DNA from: Streptomyces humidus
GTDB lineage: Bacteria; Actinomycetota; Actinomycetes; Streptomycetales; Streptomycetaceae
Reading direction: 5' to 3'
Assembly: GCF_014649655.1 (NCBI RefSeq)
Contig: NZ_BMTL01000056.1
Span: 1-36,721, forward strand
Length of the DNA: 36,721 nucleotides
The notes beneath the pieces were generated by a model. It saw only the letters and a list, made by a program, of their open reading frames with translations. It was not told where the DNA came from and did no database searches. Shown piece by piece: positions 24,697-32,149 of the stretch (position 1 is its first letter; every line of letters begins with the position of its first letter). Made by a program: the position numbers and the translations under genes.

Positions 24697-25085
24697 CCGG
24701 CGTGCGCTATATCAAGATCGACGAGATCCTGGCCATCGCCCGCACGGTCAACGGTACCGAGCACAGTGTGCGTGACATGGGCCTTCTGGTGTCGGCGATC
24801 GAGCGACCCCGTACGAATGTGTTCGGGGCCGAGCTGTATCCCACGCTGCACGAGAAGGCTGCGGCGCTGCTGCACTCCGTCGCCCGCAACCATGCGCTGA
24901 TCGACGGCAACAAGCGCACTGCCTGGCTCGCCATGCGTGTCTTCCTGCGGTTCAACGGCGTCAGCGCGAGTACCGTCCCGCCGCCCGTTTCCGTGGCCGG
25001 CCCGTTCGTCGAGGACGTCGCGCAGGACAACGTCGATGTACCGGCGATCGCCAAACGTCTGTCGGCATGGTTCCCCGTTTACTGA
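24693..25085 (+). CDS. doc: Doc (Fic-fold) death-on-curing toxin
   Basis: A 130-residue Fic/Doc protein. The catalytic loop reads HALIDGNKR (67-75), matching H-x-F/L-x-D/E-G-N-K/R. Doc proteins phosphorylate elongation factor Tu and halt translation, whereas canonical Fic proteins AMPylate; the short length and the lysine after GN favour Doc. The GTG at 24693 overlaps the antitoxin stop, showing translational coupling. The stop (25083-25085) runs into a minus-strand immunity-gene remnant, so the operon appears inserted beside a decayed toxin cassette. All key residues are present and it looks functional. Confidence 0.85.
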   Translation: MTGVRYIKIDEILAIARTVNGTEHSVRDMGLLVSAIERPRTNVFGAELYPTLHEKAAALLHSVARNHALIDGNKRTAWLAMRVFLRFNGVSASTVPPPVSVAGPFVEDVAQDNVDVPAIAKRLSAWFPVY

Positions 25086-25270
25086 CGTTCGACGAGGCGA
25101 GGGCGCCTCATGTGGAGTGCGTGGCGGAAGAGGTCGGGGAAGTCCCACAGCAGGTCCTGGCTGCCGAACATGTCCGCGAGGAACCTCTCCCGTTCCACCC
25201 GGTCCGCGTAGGGGGAAGCGATCAGGAACGTCGCGGACCAGCCGCCGTCGAACTTCGGTTTCGTCGTCAC
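25079..25270 (-). pseudogene. Truncated paralogue of the RHS immunity gene
   Basis: Minus-strand GTG at 25270 opens TTKPKFDGGWSAT, nearly identical to the start of the intact immunity protein (18274). It then skips about 17 residues and continues IASPYADRVERERFLADMFG and SQDLLWDFPDLFRHAL. After this the similarity ends and a stop follows at 25079-25081, overlapping the Doc gene end. Only about 60 of 252 residues remain, so it should not protect. Confidence 0.8.
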
Positions 25271-25375
25271 TGCCTCATCTGATCCGTACCGCCGGAGGCT
25301 GGAAGCCGCCTTGGTGGGAATCGTGCCTTTCACGATGTCCTCGTGGGTCACCGGGGCACCGGGGTCCGTGGGGAG
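25271..25375 (-). pseudogene. Remnant of RHS toxin C-terminus (orphan cassette)
   Basis: The frame encodes TDPGAPVTHEDIV, identical to the last part of the intact toxin, then KGTIPTK. A loss of about 4 bases then breaks the frame relative to the intact toxin end. The DNA nevertheless continues to match up to the toxin stop and the short gap before the immunity start. On the other side it ends abruptly at repeat copy D. Only the last 35 codons remain. Confidence 0.8.
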
Positions 25376-25377
25376 GC

Positions 25378-25530
25378 TCTGACCTGGTCTTTTCCCTCAC
25401 TCGCTCAGGCCGACACCTATCCGATGACGCATCACGTGGAGTGCGTGGCGATTCTGGAGCCGGTCGCGAAGGGCTCCTGACCTGCGGTTTTGTTGCTCTG
25501 GTGGGTAGCTCGACCTGTTTCCCTTCGTGA
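25378..25530 (+). repeat. Dispersed repeat copy D: RNA methyltransferase 3' tail
   Basis: It encodes DTYPMTHHVECVAILEPVAK then GS and a TGA (25478-25480), followed by CCTGCGGTTTTGTTGCTCTG and GCTCGACCTGTTTCCCTTCG. Compared with copy A, the last 22 codons differ by nine synonymous and three conservative changes. The rest of the methyltransferase gene is absent; on its left it joins the toxin remnant directly. It is the most complete copy of the repeat. Confidence 0.7.
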
Positions 25531-25596
25531 CGCGATGTCGAGGATGACGGCGACCGGTGCTCGCCTCGGACGAGGTCGGCCGCGTGGCTTGAGGGT

Positions 25597-25740
25597 TCAT
25601 CCGGTGAGGGCGAGGTTGTGCGGCCGGGCGATGCAGAGCACGGCGTGGTGGGCGCCGTCGCACCTGAAGCGGCAGTCTCGGAGAGCGCAAGTCCCGAAGC
25701 CGTCATCCACATCGCGGTGATCGACCTCGAGCGGGGCGCG
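25597..25740 (-). pseudogene. Unidentified C-terminal protein fragment
   Basis: A minus-strand frame reads APLEVDHRDVDDGFGTCALR, then DCRFRCDGAHHAVLCIARPH and NLALTG before a TGA at 25597-25599. The Cys- and His-containing segment and the clean stop suggest a real protein end, possibly of a transposase, but no family is recognised. No start or upstream domain is visible. The remaining bases up to the CebR box contain nothing else recognised. Confidence 0.3.
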
Positions 25741-25807
25741 AGCGCCTCGACGCACCGGCGAACGGAGGTGCTGGCGGCATTGACAGCGCAGGTCGCCGCT
25801 CGCATAT

Positions 25808-25821
25808 TGGGAGCGCTCCCA
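25808..25821. promoter_or_regulatory. CebR operator
   Basis: TGGGAGCGCTCCCA is the perfect 14-bp palindrome known as the binding site of CebR, the cello-oligosaccharide-responsive LacI-family repressor of Streptomyces. It lies 38 bp upstream of the cellulose-binding protein gene, so that gene should be induced by cellobiose or cellotriose. Confidence 0.92.
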
Positions 25822-25859
25822 CTCTCTGCGCCTCCATCCTTTTCTCGGAGAGAGCTGTC

Positions 25860-27044
25860 ATGAACGCGACCTTATTGCGCGTGTGTCGACGCTGCCTGCC
25901 GCTGTGGGCGTTGATGATGACCGTGGCCGCGGTGGCCGTTCCCGCCCTCGCGGCGCCGCGCGCACAGGGCGCGGCCGCGGGCTGCGCGGTCACCTACACC
26001 CCCAACGAGTGGACCGGTGGCTTCACCGCCCAGATCCGCGTCACCAATCTCGGCGCCGCCCTGAACGGCTGGCGGCTGGAGTGGAGGTACAGCGGCGACC
26101 AGCAGGTCACGTCCGCCTGGAACGCGCAGGTCACCCAGTCCGGCAGCGCGGTGACCGCCGTCAACGCCGCGCACAACGCCGTGCTCGCCACCGGCGCGTC
26201 CGCGGACTTCGGGCTCCAGGGCACCTGGCGCACCGCCGACCCGGCCCCCACCGCCTTCGCCCTCAACGGCACGCCGTGCGGCGGGACCGCGACCCCCACG
26301 CCGACGGAGACCCCGACCGCGTCGCCCACCGCCACGCCGACGGACCCGGTGCCGACCGGATGTGCCGGAGCGGCCGTCTGCTCCGACTTCGAGGACCAGA
26401 CCGGCACCGTGCCCTCGGGTGCCTGGCAGACGACGGCGCCCGACTGTCAGGGCGCGGGGAAGGTCAGCGTCGACAGGTCCGTCGCCTACAGCGGCACCAG
26501 GTCGCTGCGCGTCGACGGCGGTGCCGGCTACTGCAACCACGTCTTCGCCGCTTCCACCCGTGACCTGTCCTCCGTCGGGCCCGTGGTGTACGTCCGCATG
26601 CGGGTCCGGCACACCACCGCCCTGCCCACCGGCCACGTCACCTTCGTGTCCATGCCGGACGCCTCGCAGGGCGGCAAGGCGCTGCGCGTCGGCGGGCAGA
26701 ACGGCGCGCTCCAGTGGAACCGCGAGACCGACGACGCGACGCTGCCGGAACAGAGCCCGGCGGGGGTCGCACTCAGCACGCCGCTGCCGGCCGGCCGGTG
26801 GCTGTGCCTGCGGTTCCAGATCGACACCACCGCCCAGTCCATGCGCACGTGGGTCGACGACCAGGAGGTCGCGGGACTGCGGGTGGACGGGGTGCCGACC
26901 CAGAACGTCGACGGGCAGTGGCTCGCCCGTGCGACCCCTCCCCGTCCCACCGGCCTGCGCCTGGGTTGGGAGAGCTACGGCACCGGAGACGACACGCTCT
27001 GGTTCGACGACGTTGCCCTCGGCTCCTCGCCGATCGGCTGCTGA
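25860..27044 (+). CDS. Secreted cellulose-binding (CBM2) protein with Cip1-like C-terminal domain
   Basis: A 394-residue exported protein. The signal peptide is about 1-39 (basic RVCRRC, hydrophobic LWALMMTVAAVAVPALAA). The CBM2 domain spans about 41-140, bounded by cysteines and with conserved tryptophans (EWTGGFTAQIRVTNLG, GWRLEWRYSG, TSAWNAQV). A Thr/Pro linker (143-166) follows. The C-terminal domain (168-394) is a beta-rich fold (VCSDFEDQTGTVPSGAW, YIN-type strands, GLRLGWESYGTGDDTLWFDD) resembling the fungal cellulose-induced protein Cip1 and polysaccharide-lyase-like sandwiches; this second call is less certain. CGGAGAGAG precedes the ATG. Codon 5 is TTA (25872-25874), so translation should need the bldA tRNA. 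Together with the CebR box this ties expression to both cellulose and development. Confidence 0.82.
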   Translation: MNATLLRVCRRCLPLWALMMTVAAVAVPALAAPRAQGAAAGCAVTYTPNEWTGGFTAQIRVTNLGAALNGWRLEWRYSGDQQVTSAWNAQVTQSGSAVTAVNAAHNAVLATGASADFGLQGTWRTADPAPTAFALNGTPCGGTATPTPTETPTASPTATPTDPVPTGCAGAAVCSDFEDQTGTVPSGAWQTTAPDCQGAGKVSVDRSVAYSGTRSLRVDGGAGYCNHVFAASTRDLSSVGPVVYVRMRVRHTTALPTGHVTFVSMPDASQGGKALRVGGQNGALQWNRETDDATLPEQSPAGVALSTPLPAGRWLCLRFQIDTTAQSMRTWVDDQEVAGLRVDGVPTQNVDGQWLARATPPRPTGLRLGWESYGTGDDTLWFDDVALGSSPIGC

Positions 27045-27071
27045 CACCCGTGTGCCGACGGGTGGGGACTG

Positions 27072-27100
27072 GGCCGGCCGGGCTCCGCGCCCGGACGGCC
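27072..27100 (+). terminator. Terminator of the cellulose-binding protein gene
   Basis: GGCCGGCCGGGC (27072-27083) pairs with GCCCGGACGGCC (27089-27100) with one mismatch and a 5-base loop, 27 bp after the stop codon. Confidence 0.75.
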
Positions 27101-27193
27101 GAGTGCTCGCCGCGGCCGTGGCGTTGAGCGGATCAGGAGCGCCCGCCCCGGTGCGGGACGGGCGCCGCCGACCAGGCAGCTACCGAACAGGCC

Positions 27194-27455
27194 ATGGCCC
27201 GGCGCGAGGGCCGGTTCAGCCGAGTGGGACCCCGGGCTGGCGCCCGCGCCCACCTGCTCGGACTGCTGTCGTGTGCCGAGCGGAAAGACTGCCGGCAGCT
27301 GGCCGAACAGGCAGGCCATGCGCGGCTGGGGCCGATGCAAGGGCTGCTGCGCCAGGCCCGCTGGGACGCCGACGCCGTCCGCGACGACATCCACGCCTAC
27401 GCCGTCGAACACCTCGGCGCCCAGGGCGCGGTGCTGATCGCGGACGAGTGCGCGG
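27194..27455 (+). pseudogene. IS701-family transposase, N-terminal fragment
   Basis: The frame carries ARAHLLGLLSCAERKDCRQL, AEQAGHARLGPMQGLLRQAR and WDADAVRDDIHAYAVEHLG, then VLIADE, the start of an IS701-type DDE transposase up to the first catalytic aspartate. Right after ADE the sequence switches in frame into repeat copy E and stops at 27485-27487. About 300 residues are missing. The point of switching coincides with a shared GAGTGCG-GGCGATT stretch. Confidence 0.75.
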
Positions 27456-27542
27456 CGATTCCGGAGCCTGCCCCAAAGGTGCTTTGAACTGCGGTTTTGC
27501 TGGATTGCTCGGATGCGTCCGGGTGTGCTCGACCTGTTTTCC
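27446..27542 (+). repeat. Dispersed repeat copy E
   Basis: GAGTGCGCGGCGATTCCGGA corresponds to the codons VECVAILEP of copies A and D. A stop at 27485-27487, CTGCGGTTTTGCTGGATTGC and GCTCGACCTGTTTTCC follow. It is joined in frame to the IS701 fragment and ends shortly before the ABC transporter gene. Confidence 0.65.
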
Positions 27543-27588
27543 GAAGTTCACGGCGCGGAGCGTGTCCTGGCATGAGGGAGGCGTCGGC

Positions 27589-30423
27589 TCAGTCGGCGGC
27601 GAGCAGGTGGGCGGGGGCGATCCGGGACAGCCCCCGGATCGGCACCGCCAGAGCGGCCACCACCAGGGCGGTCGCCGCGAGCGTGGCCAGCAGCGCGGCG
27701 CCGGCGACCGTGAACAGGTGTCCGTGCAGCACGCCCCGGCCGAGGGTCAGCACCCCGGCCAGACCGGCCACCGCACCGGACAGGCCGCCCAGCAGAGCCA
27801 GTCCGATTCCTTCGTAGAAGGTCAGCTTCGCCAGCTCGCGGTTGGTCCAGCCGGTCGCCCGCAACACCGCGAGATCGGCGGCGCGTTCGCGCTGCGAGAT
27901 GACCAGGACGTCGATGGCGCCGGCGGCACCCAGCAGCAGGGACAGGGCGACGCTGAGGTAGTCGGCCTTACGTGCCTGCGCCACCACGGCACTGCCGAGC
28001 AGCGACCCGGCCACCTCGCCCCGGAAGGCCAGCGTCAGGGCGAGCAGCACCGTGAAGGCGGCCACTCCCAGCGCCAGCCCTGCCGCACCCAGCAGCGTGC
28101 GGCCCCGCACCCGCAGCAGATTGAGCACGGCCAGTCCGGCCACCGAACGCACCGGGCGGGCGCGGCGGGCCGCCGTCACCGGGGGCCGGACGGCTTCCAT
28201 CGGTCCCAGCCGGGTGGCGAGCCAGGCGGGGATCAGGCCCGCCGTCGTGGCCAGGAGGAGCGCCACCGGGAGCACGAGGAGTGACTTGGCGCCGGCTTCC
28301 GGCTGTCCCAGCACCCGGCCCAGCACGTACGCGAGCACCGCGCCCGCGGCTCCGGCGGCCAGCCCGATCACCGCCAGTTCGGCGAGGACCAGGCGCAGCA
28401 CCTCGCCCCCGCTCCAGCCAAGGCAGCGCAGCGTGCCGATCTCGATGCGACGTGAGCGCACCGAGGCCAGCGCCGCCTGGCCGATGAAGAGCGCGCACAC
28501 GACGAGGACCAGAACGAAGAGCACCGCGCTCTTGGTGTCCACCGCTCTGAGAATGCGCAGCGCCACACCCTTGGCGACCCAACGCTCCGTCACCTGCGCC
28601 GAGGAACTCAGCGCCACCGTCTGCGGCGCGGGCGAGCTGCCGACGGTGACGTCGACCTGGAGCCGGGGGTAGGTGGCCCGGATCTTCCCGGCCACCGCGT
28701 TCACCCGCGCCCGGGAGGCGGTGTCGACGCCGGTCACTCCGGCCACCCGGATCCTGATCGCGCTGACCGGCGCCTTGTCCTGGAGGCTAGGGACCCGACG
28801 GCTCCTGGTGAGCGCGGTGATGGAGTCCATCGTCGTCAGCATGGTGGGCGGCGGGCTGACGTAGCCGCCCAGGTTGCGGTCGGGCTGCAGCGGCTTGCCC
28901 CGGAGCCTCGCCCGGGTAGCGCTGTCCGCACCAGTGACCTGCGGAGTCTGGTAGGTCTCCAACGGGGTGTCGGACAGGGGTGAGAAGCCGGGCAGTCTGC
29001 CGGTGTCGTAGCGGCCGACCAGGTGGACGAAGGGATTGGGCAGGCGTCCGGAGTCCACACCGTCGCAGGTCCCCAGTCCGATGCAGTCCGTGGCGGCGTG
29101 GCTGGTCACCTTCCGGTACTGGGTGCCCTGGTGGTTCTCCTCGGGGACGTTGGAGAACGGCTGCCGGTTCGAGTTGGTGATCCACAGGCTGGGCTTCTGC
29201 GGCGGCTGCGGCTGCGCGGCGAGGTCGCCGTCGGAGGTCCGGCGGTAGGTGACCGGGCCGACCGTCCAGTAGGCCCCGGTGTCGAAAGAGTCCTCGCTCA
29301 GTGCCTTCCGGTAGCCCTTGCTCAGGTCGACCCGGGTCTTGCCCACCGTGGTGCCGTGCAGGCTTCGGACGAAGCTGCCGGCTGTCGGGTTGCCCAGTTT
29401 CGAGGGGAGCTCGGACGGGTCGCCGACGTCGAGCCGCTCGACGGTGGCGTCGAGTGTGCCGGTGGTCAGCGGGTTGTCGCTGAGCAGCGCCGGGATGTAG
29501 GAGTCGTGCTGTCCGTGGACGCTCTTGGCGCCCGACACCCTCCACGGCTTGTCCTGTTCGGTGAGCATCCGGCCCGAGGCGATGGTGCCGCCCAGGCCCA
29601 CCAGCCGGTCCTCGGCCACCGGGTCGACGGCGGCCAGCAGCACGGGATAACTGACCGGAATGTCGATGGTGGCCTTGTCCTGGCCGGACTGGCAGTTCAT
29701 CCGCGAACTCAGGTCCGGGTCGAACGGCGACCTGTCCCTGAGGTCCTCGGCGATGATGTTCGGCTTCAACGGCAGAGTCAGGTTGAACTCGGTCTGCGCG
29801 GTCTTGTCCCAGTTGAAGTAGAAGCAGACGTCGTACTTCCCCTTGATCCGATACCGCTGGGTGCTCTTGTCGGCCGCACCTGCTTCCAGGGTGTCGGACT
29901 CGAAGAGGCCGTCCGACTCCGATGCCGACGTCAGGGGGGAGCGGGTGAGGTAGACGTACTCGTCCGAGGTGCGGTAGCTGCCCAGTCCGGAGGTGAGGGT
30001 AGGGCTGATGCGCAGGATCTGCCGGGACGCCTTGCCGTCCAGGAAGCGGGACACGTCCACCGCGACGGTGCTCGCCACCATGAGGTAGCCGATGTTGGCG
30101 ACCGGCGCGGCCACGTCCACCCCGGCCATGCCGCGGATGCGCCGGTACTGGTCCATGGTGATGCCGCCGAACGTGCCGGACAGGAAGTTCGGCGTGACCA
30201 GACCGCTCCGCCGCTCCACGTCCGTCTGCGAGTCGGGCGGGCGTACCAGGACGTCGTACGCGGACCGTGCGTTCTTCCGCACCGTGCCCACGGTGGTCGC
30301 CTGGCTCGTGCTCACCGTCGCGGTCAGCAGGGTGAAACTGGTCGCCGCCACCAGGATTCCCGCGGCCAGGGCCAGCGCGCGCCCGCGCCGCCGCCGTAAC
30401 TGATCGAGGATCATCGCCATCAC
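27589..30423 (-). CDS. FtsX-family ABC transporter permease (MacB/LolC type)
   Basis: A 944-residue membrane protein. Helix 1 (ALALAAGILVAATSFTLLTA) is followed by a very large extracytoplasmic part (about 45-640) with several cysteines (CFYFNWD, MNCQSG, CIGLGTCDG). Then come an FtsX domain with three helices (about 650-770: LRRVD-type SAVLFVLVLVVCALFIGQAA, RRIEIGTLRCLGWSGGEVLR) and a second FtsX domain at the C-terminus (about 790-940: ERAADLAVLRATGWTNRELA). This is the duplicated layout of mechanotransmission transporters that handle antibiotics, peptides or envelope lipids. The GTG at 30423 overlaps the ATPase stop; an ATG at 30420 is also possible. Substrate unknown. Confidence 0.85.
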   Translation of the reverse strand: MMAMILDQLRRRRGRALALAAGILVAATSFTLLTATVSTSQATTVGTVRKNARSAYDVLVRPPDSQTDVERRSGLVTPNFLSGTFGGITMDQYRRIRGMAGVDVAAPVANIGYLMVASTVAVDVSRFLDGKASRQILRISPTLTSGLGSYRTSDEYVYLTRSPLTSASESDGLFESDTLEAGAADKSTQRYRIKGKYDVCFYFNWDKTAQTEFNLTLPLKPNIIAEDLRDRSPFDPDLSSRMNCQSGQDKATIDIPVSYPVLLAAVDPVAEDRLVGLGGTIASGRMLTEQDKPWRVSGAKSVHGQHDSYIPALLSDNPLTTGTLDATVERLDVGDPSELPSKLGNPTAGSFVRSLHGTTVGKTRVDLSKGYRKALSEDSFDTGAYWTVGPVTYRRTSDGDLAAQPQPPQKPSLWITNSNRQPFSNVPEENHQGTQYRKVTSHAATDCIGLGTCDGVDSGRLPNPFVHLVGRYDTGRLPGFSPLSDTPLETYQTPQVTGADSATRARLRGKPLQPDRNLGGYVSPPPTMLTTMDSITALTRSRRVPSLQDKAPVSAIRIRVAGVTGVDTASRARVNAVAGKIRATYPRLQVDVTVGSSPAPQTVALSSSAQVTERWVAKGVALRILRAVDTKSAVLFVLVLVVCALFIGQAALASVRSRRIEIGTLRCLGWSGGEVLRLVLAELAVIGLAAGAAGAVLAYVLGRVLGQPEAGAKSLLVLPVALLLATTAGLIPAWLATRLGPMEAVRPPVTAARRARPVRSVAGLAVLNLLRVRGRTLLGAAGLALGVAAFTVLLALTLAFRGEVAGSLLGSAVVAQARKADYLSVALSLLLGAAGAIDVLVISQRERAADLAVLRATGWTNRELAKLTFYEGIGLALLGGLSGAVAGLAGVLTLGRGVLHGHLFTVAGAALLATLAATALVVAALAVPIRGLSRIAPAHLLAAD

Positions 30424-31124
30424 GGGCGCAGGCCCCCCAGCCGGTGCAGCACGTCGCCGGACGGTGTGACGCGCTGGTCCGAGGTGATCCTGCCGTCTTG
30501 CAGCCGCACCACCCGGTCGCCGCCCGCGGCGACCTCCGCGTCGTGCGTGGCGATCAGCATCGTCATCCCGTAGCGCTCGCGCAGCGACATCAGCAGGTCG
30601 ATGATCTCCCGCCCGATGACGCTGTCCAGGTTGCCCGTGGGCTCATCGGCCAGTAACAGTCCCGGCCGGTTGATCAACGCGCGTGCGACGGCGACCCGTT
30701 GCTGCTGGCCGCCCGACAACTGCGAGGGCAGGGCATCGGCCCGCTGGTCCAGGCCGACGGCTTCGAGCAGCTCCATGCCGCGCGCACGCCGGTCGAAGTC
30801 CACTCTGCGCGGCAGGACGGGGGCGAGCACGTTGTCCAGCGCGGTCAGCGCGGGCAGCAGGTGGAAGCGCTGGAAGACGAAGCCGATACGCCGCCGGTGA
30901 CGGTCCAGGTCCCGGGGCGCCAGTGGTGTGCCGTCGATCTCGACGTGCCCCTCGTCGGGCTGGTCCATGCCGCCCGTCACATGCAGGACGGTGGATTTGC
31001 CGGCGCCGGACGGCCCGGTCAGCATCACCACCTCACCGGCCGCGACCTCCAGGTCGACCTCGTCCAGAGCGGTCAGCCCGGGATACCGACGGCTCACCCC
31101 GCGCAACGCCACGCTCACAGCCAT
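30420..31124 (-). CDS. ABC transporter ATP-binding protein, MacB type
   Basis: A 234-residue ATPase with Walker A GPSGAGKST (37-45), Q-loop FVFQRFHLLPALTALDN (81-97), signature LSGGQQQR (135-142), Walker B LLLADEPTGNLD (155-166) and H-loop ATHD (191-194). It belongs to the MacB/LolD/FtsE branch that couples to FtsX permeases, and the permease gene overlaps its stop codon. The ATG at 31124 was chosen since it starts the conserved domain and has GAGG 8 bases upstream; in-frame codons before it reach into the divergent promoter. It probably energises the permease and is repressed by the divergent PadR protein. Confidence 0.9.
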   Translation of the reverse strand: MAVSVALRGVSRRYPGLTALDEVDLEVAAGEVVMLTGPSGAGKSTVLHVTGGMDQPDEGHVEIDGTPLAPRDLDRHRRRIGFVFQRFHLLPALTALDNVLAPVLPRRVDFDRRARGMELLEAVGLDQRADALPSQLSGGQQQRVAVARALINRPGLLLADEPTGNLDSVIGREIIDLLMSLRERYGMTMLIATHDAEVAAGGDRVVRLQDGRITSDQRVTPSGDVLHRLGGLRP

Positions 31125-31221
31125 TGATGAAGCCTCGCCCTCGTACATCGCGGCACGTACATCGCCGCACCTGCATTGCGACAATTCAGGGGTATGTTGT
31201 CACAATGTAGAAGGGACGTAT
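31125..31221. promoter_or_regulatory. Divergent promoter region with PadR-type site
   Basis: The 97 bp between the ABC ATPase and padR genes hold TATGTTGTCACAATGTA, centred on the inverted repeat TTGT-C-ACAA (31197-31205). A related half, TTGCGACAATT, lies 25 bp to the left. PadR regulators bind TTGT/ACAA-like dyads at the promoters of adjacent transporter genes. The site is 17 bp from the padR ATG. Confidence 0.5.
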
Positions 31222-31851
31222 ATGCCGCTCCACCACGCCGTGCTCGCGCTGCTGACCCGGCGACCGAATCACGGATACGAACTCAAGGCCCGGTTCGAGG
31301 AGGCCGTCGGCCCGCAGTGGGGTGGCCTGAACATCGGTCACCTCTACCAGATCCTCGAACGGCTGGTCCGTGACGGCTATGTCTCGCGCTCACAGGTCAC
31401 GCAGACCGACCGGCCCGACAAGAACCTCTACACGCTCACCGAGGCGGGCGAGGCCGAGCTGCGCTCGTGGGCGACCACCGCCTGGGTGCGCGTCGGCGGT
31501 TTCCGCGACGAGCTGTTCCTGAAGCTCCTCGGCGCTGTCGCGCTGGGCCCGCAGGCCCTGGCCACGCTGATCGAGTCGCAGCGGCAGACGTACCTGTCCG
31601 AGCTCGCGGGCCTGGCACAGCAGCGCCGGGCCCACGCCGACGAGCCGCTGGTCGCCGTCCTGATCGACGCCGCCATCGCGCACACCAAGGCCGACCTCGG
31701 ACTGCTGGACAGCGCCGCACAGCGTCTGGGCCCACTCGCCACGGCACAGAGCGCGCAGGCGTCGGAGGACTCACCCGCACAGGTGCGGGGCGACACCGAC
31801 GAGGCCGGGGGGCGCGGCGGGATGAGAGAGGACCGTACCGAGTCCGCTTGA
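31222..31851 (+). CDS. PadR-family transcriptional regulator
   Basis: A 209-residue regulator. The winged helix is at the N-terminus (LHHAVLALLTRRPNHGYELK, GHLYQILERLVRDGYVSRSQ, NLYTLTEAGEAELRSWATTA), and a C-terminal helical domain for dimerisation follows (ELFLKLLGAVALGPQALATL to about 175). The last 35 residues are disordered and acidic. GAAGGGACGTAT precedes the ATG at 31222. It is divergent from a MacB/FtsX-type ABC operon, the typical LmrR-like arrangement in which the PadR protein represses the transporter until a transported drug binds. That role is inferred from the layout. Confidence 0.85.
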   Translation: MPLHHAVLALLTRRPNHGYELKARFEEAVGPQWGGLNIGHLYQILERLVRDGYVSRSQVTQTDRPDKNLYTLTEAGEAELRSWATTAWVRVGGFRDELFLKLLGAVALGPQALATLIESQRQTYLSELAGLAQQRRAHADEPLVAVLIDAAIAHTKADLGLLDSAAQRLGPLATAQSAQASEDSPAQVRGDTDEAGGRGGMREDRTESA

Positions 31852-31886
31852 GCCCGCTTGAGTCCGCTCGGAGGCACGCGGCCACT

Positions 31887-32030
31887 TCACGTGAACCAAG
31901 CCAGCACCCGCTTGGCCGGATCGTGGCCACTCGTCGCGGCGAGGCGGCCGGCAGCCATGTGGACACTCTGCGTGTCCAGCACCACCAGGGTCGGGGCGCC
32001 GGTCGCCAGGCGCGCTCCCTGGCCTGGCAG
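31887..32030 (-). pseudogene. IS5-type transposase fragment
   Basis: Minus-strand translation gives GAPTLVVLDTQSVHMAAGRL then AATSGHDPAKRV before a stop. The pattern LVVLDTQSV, with the first catalytic aspartate, followed by a GHDxxKxV stretch is typical of IS5/IS4-like DDE transposases of Streptomyces. Only about 45 residues remain; the relatives continue with PGRKR. The other bases of 31852-32149 show no convincing gene. Confidence 0.6.
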
Positions 32031-32149
32031 CGCGGCAGTTCATGGATGGCCTGATCCGTCCCGTCGTCGCGTCAGGCGGCGAAGCAGTAGCGGGTCGCGC
32101 TCTTCTGCGGCAGGTCGTGCGGGAGACGGAGACTCACGAACCCGCCCCA

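Noticed and set aside
1930..25530. A single integrative element with attL at copy A and attR at copy D
   Set aside because: There is no integrase, replication or transfer gene between them, the two copies are considerably diverged, and three further partial copies lie inside or outside. Several independent events fit better.
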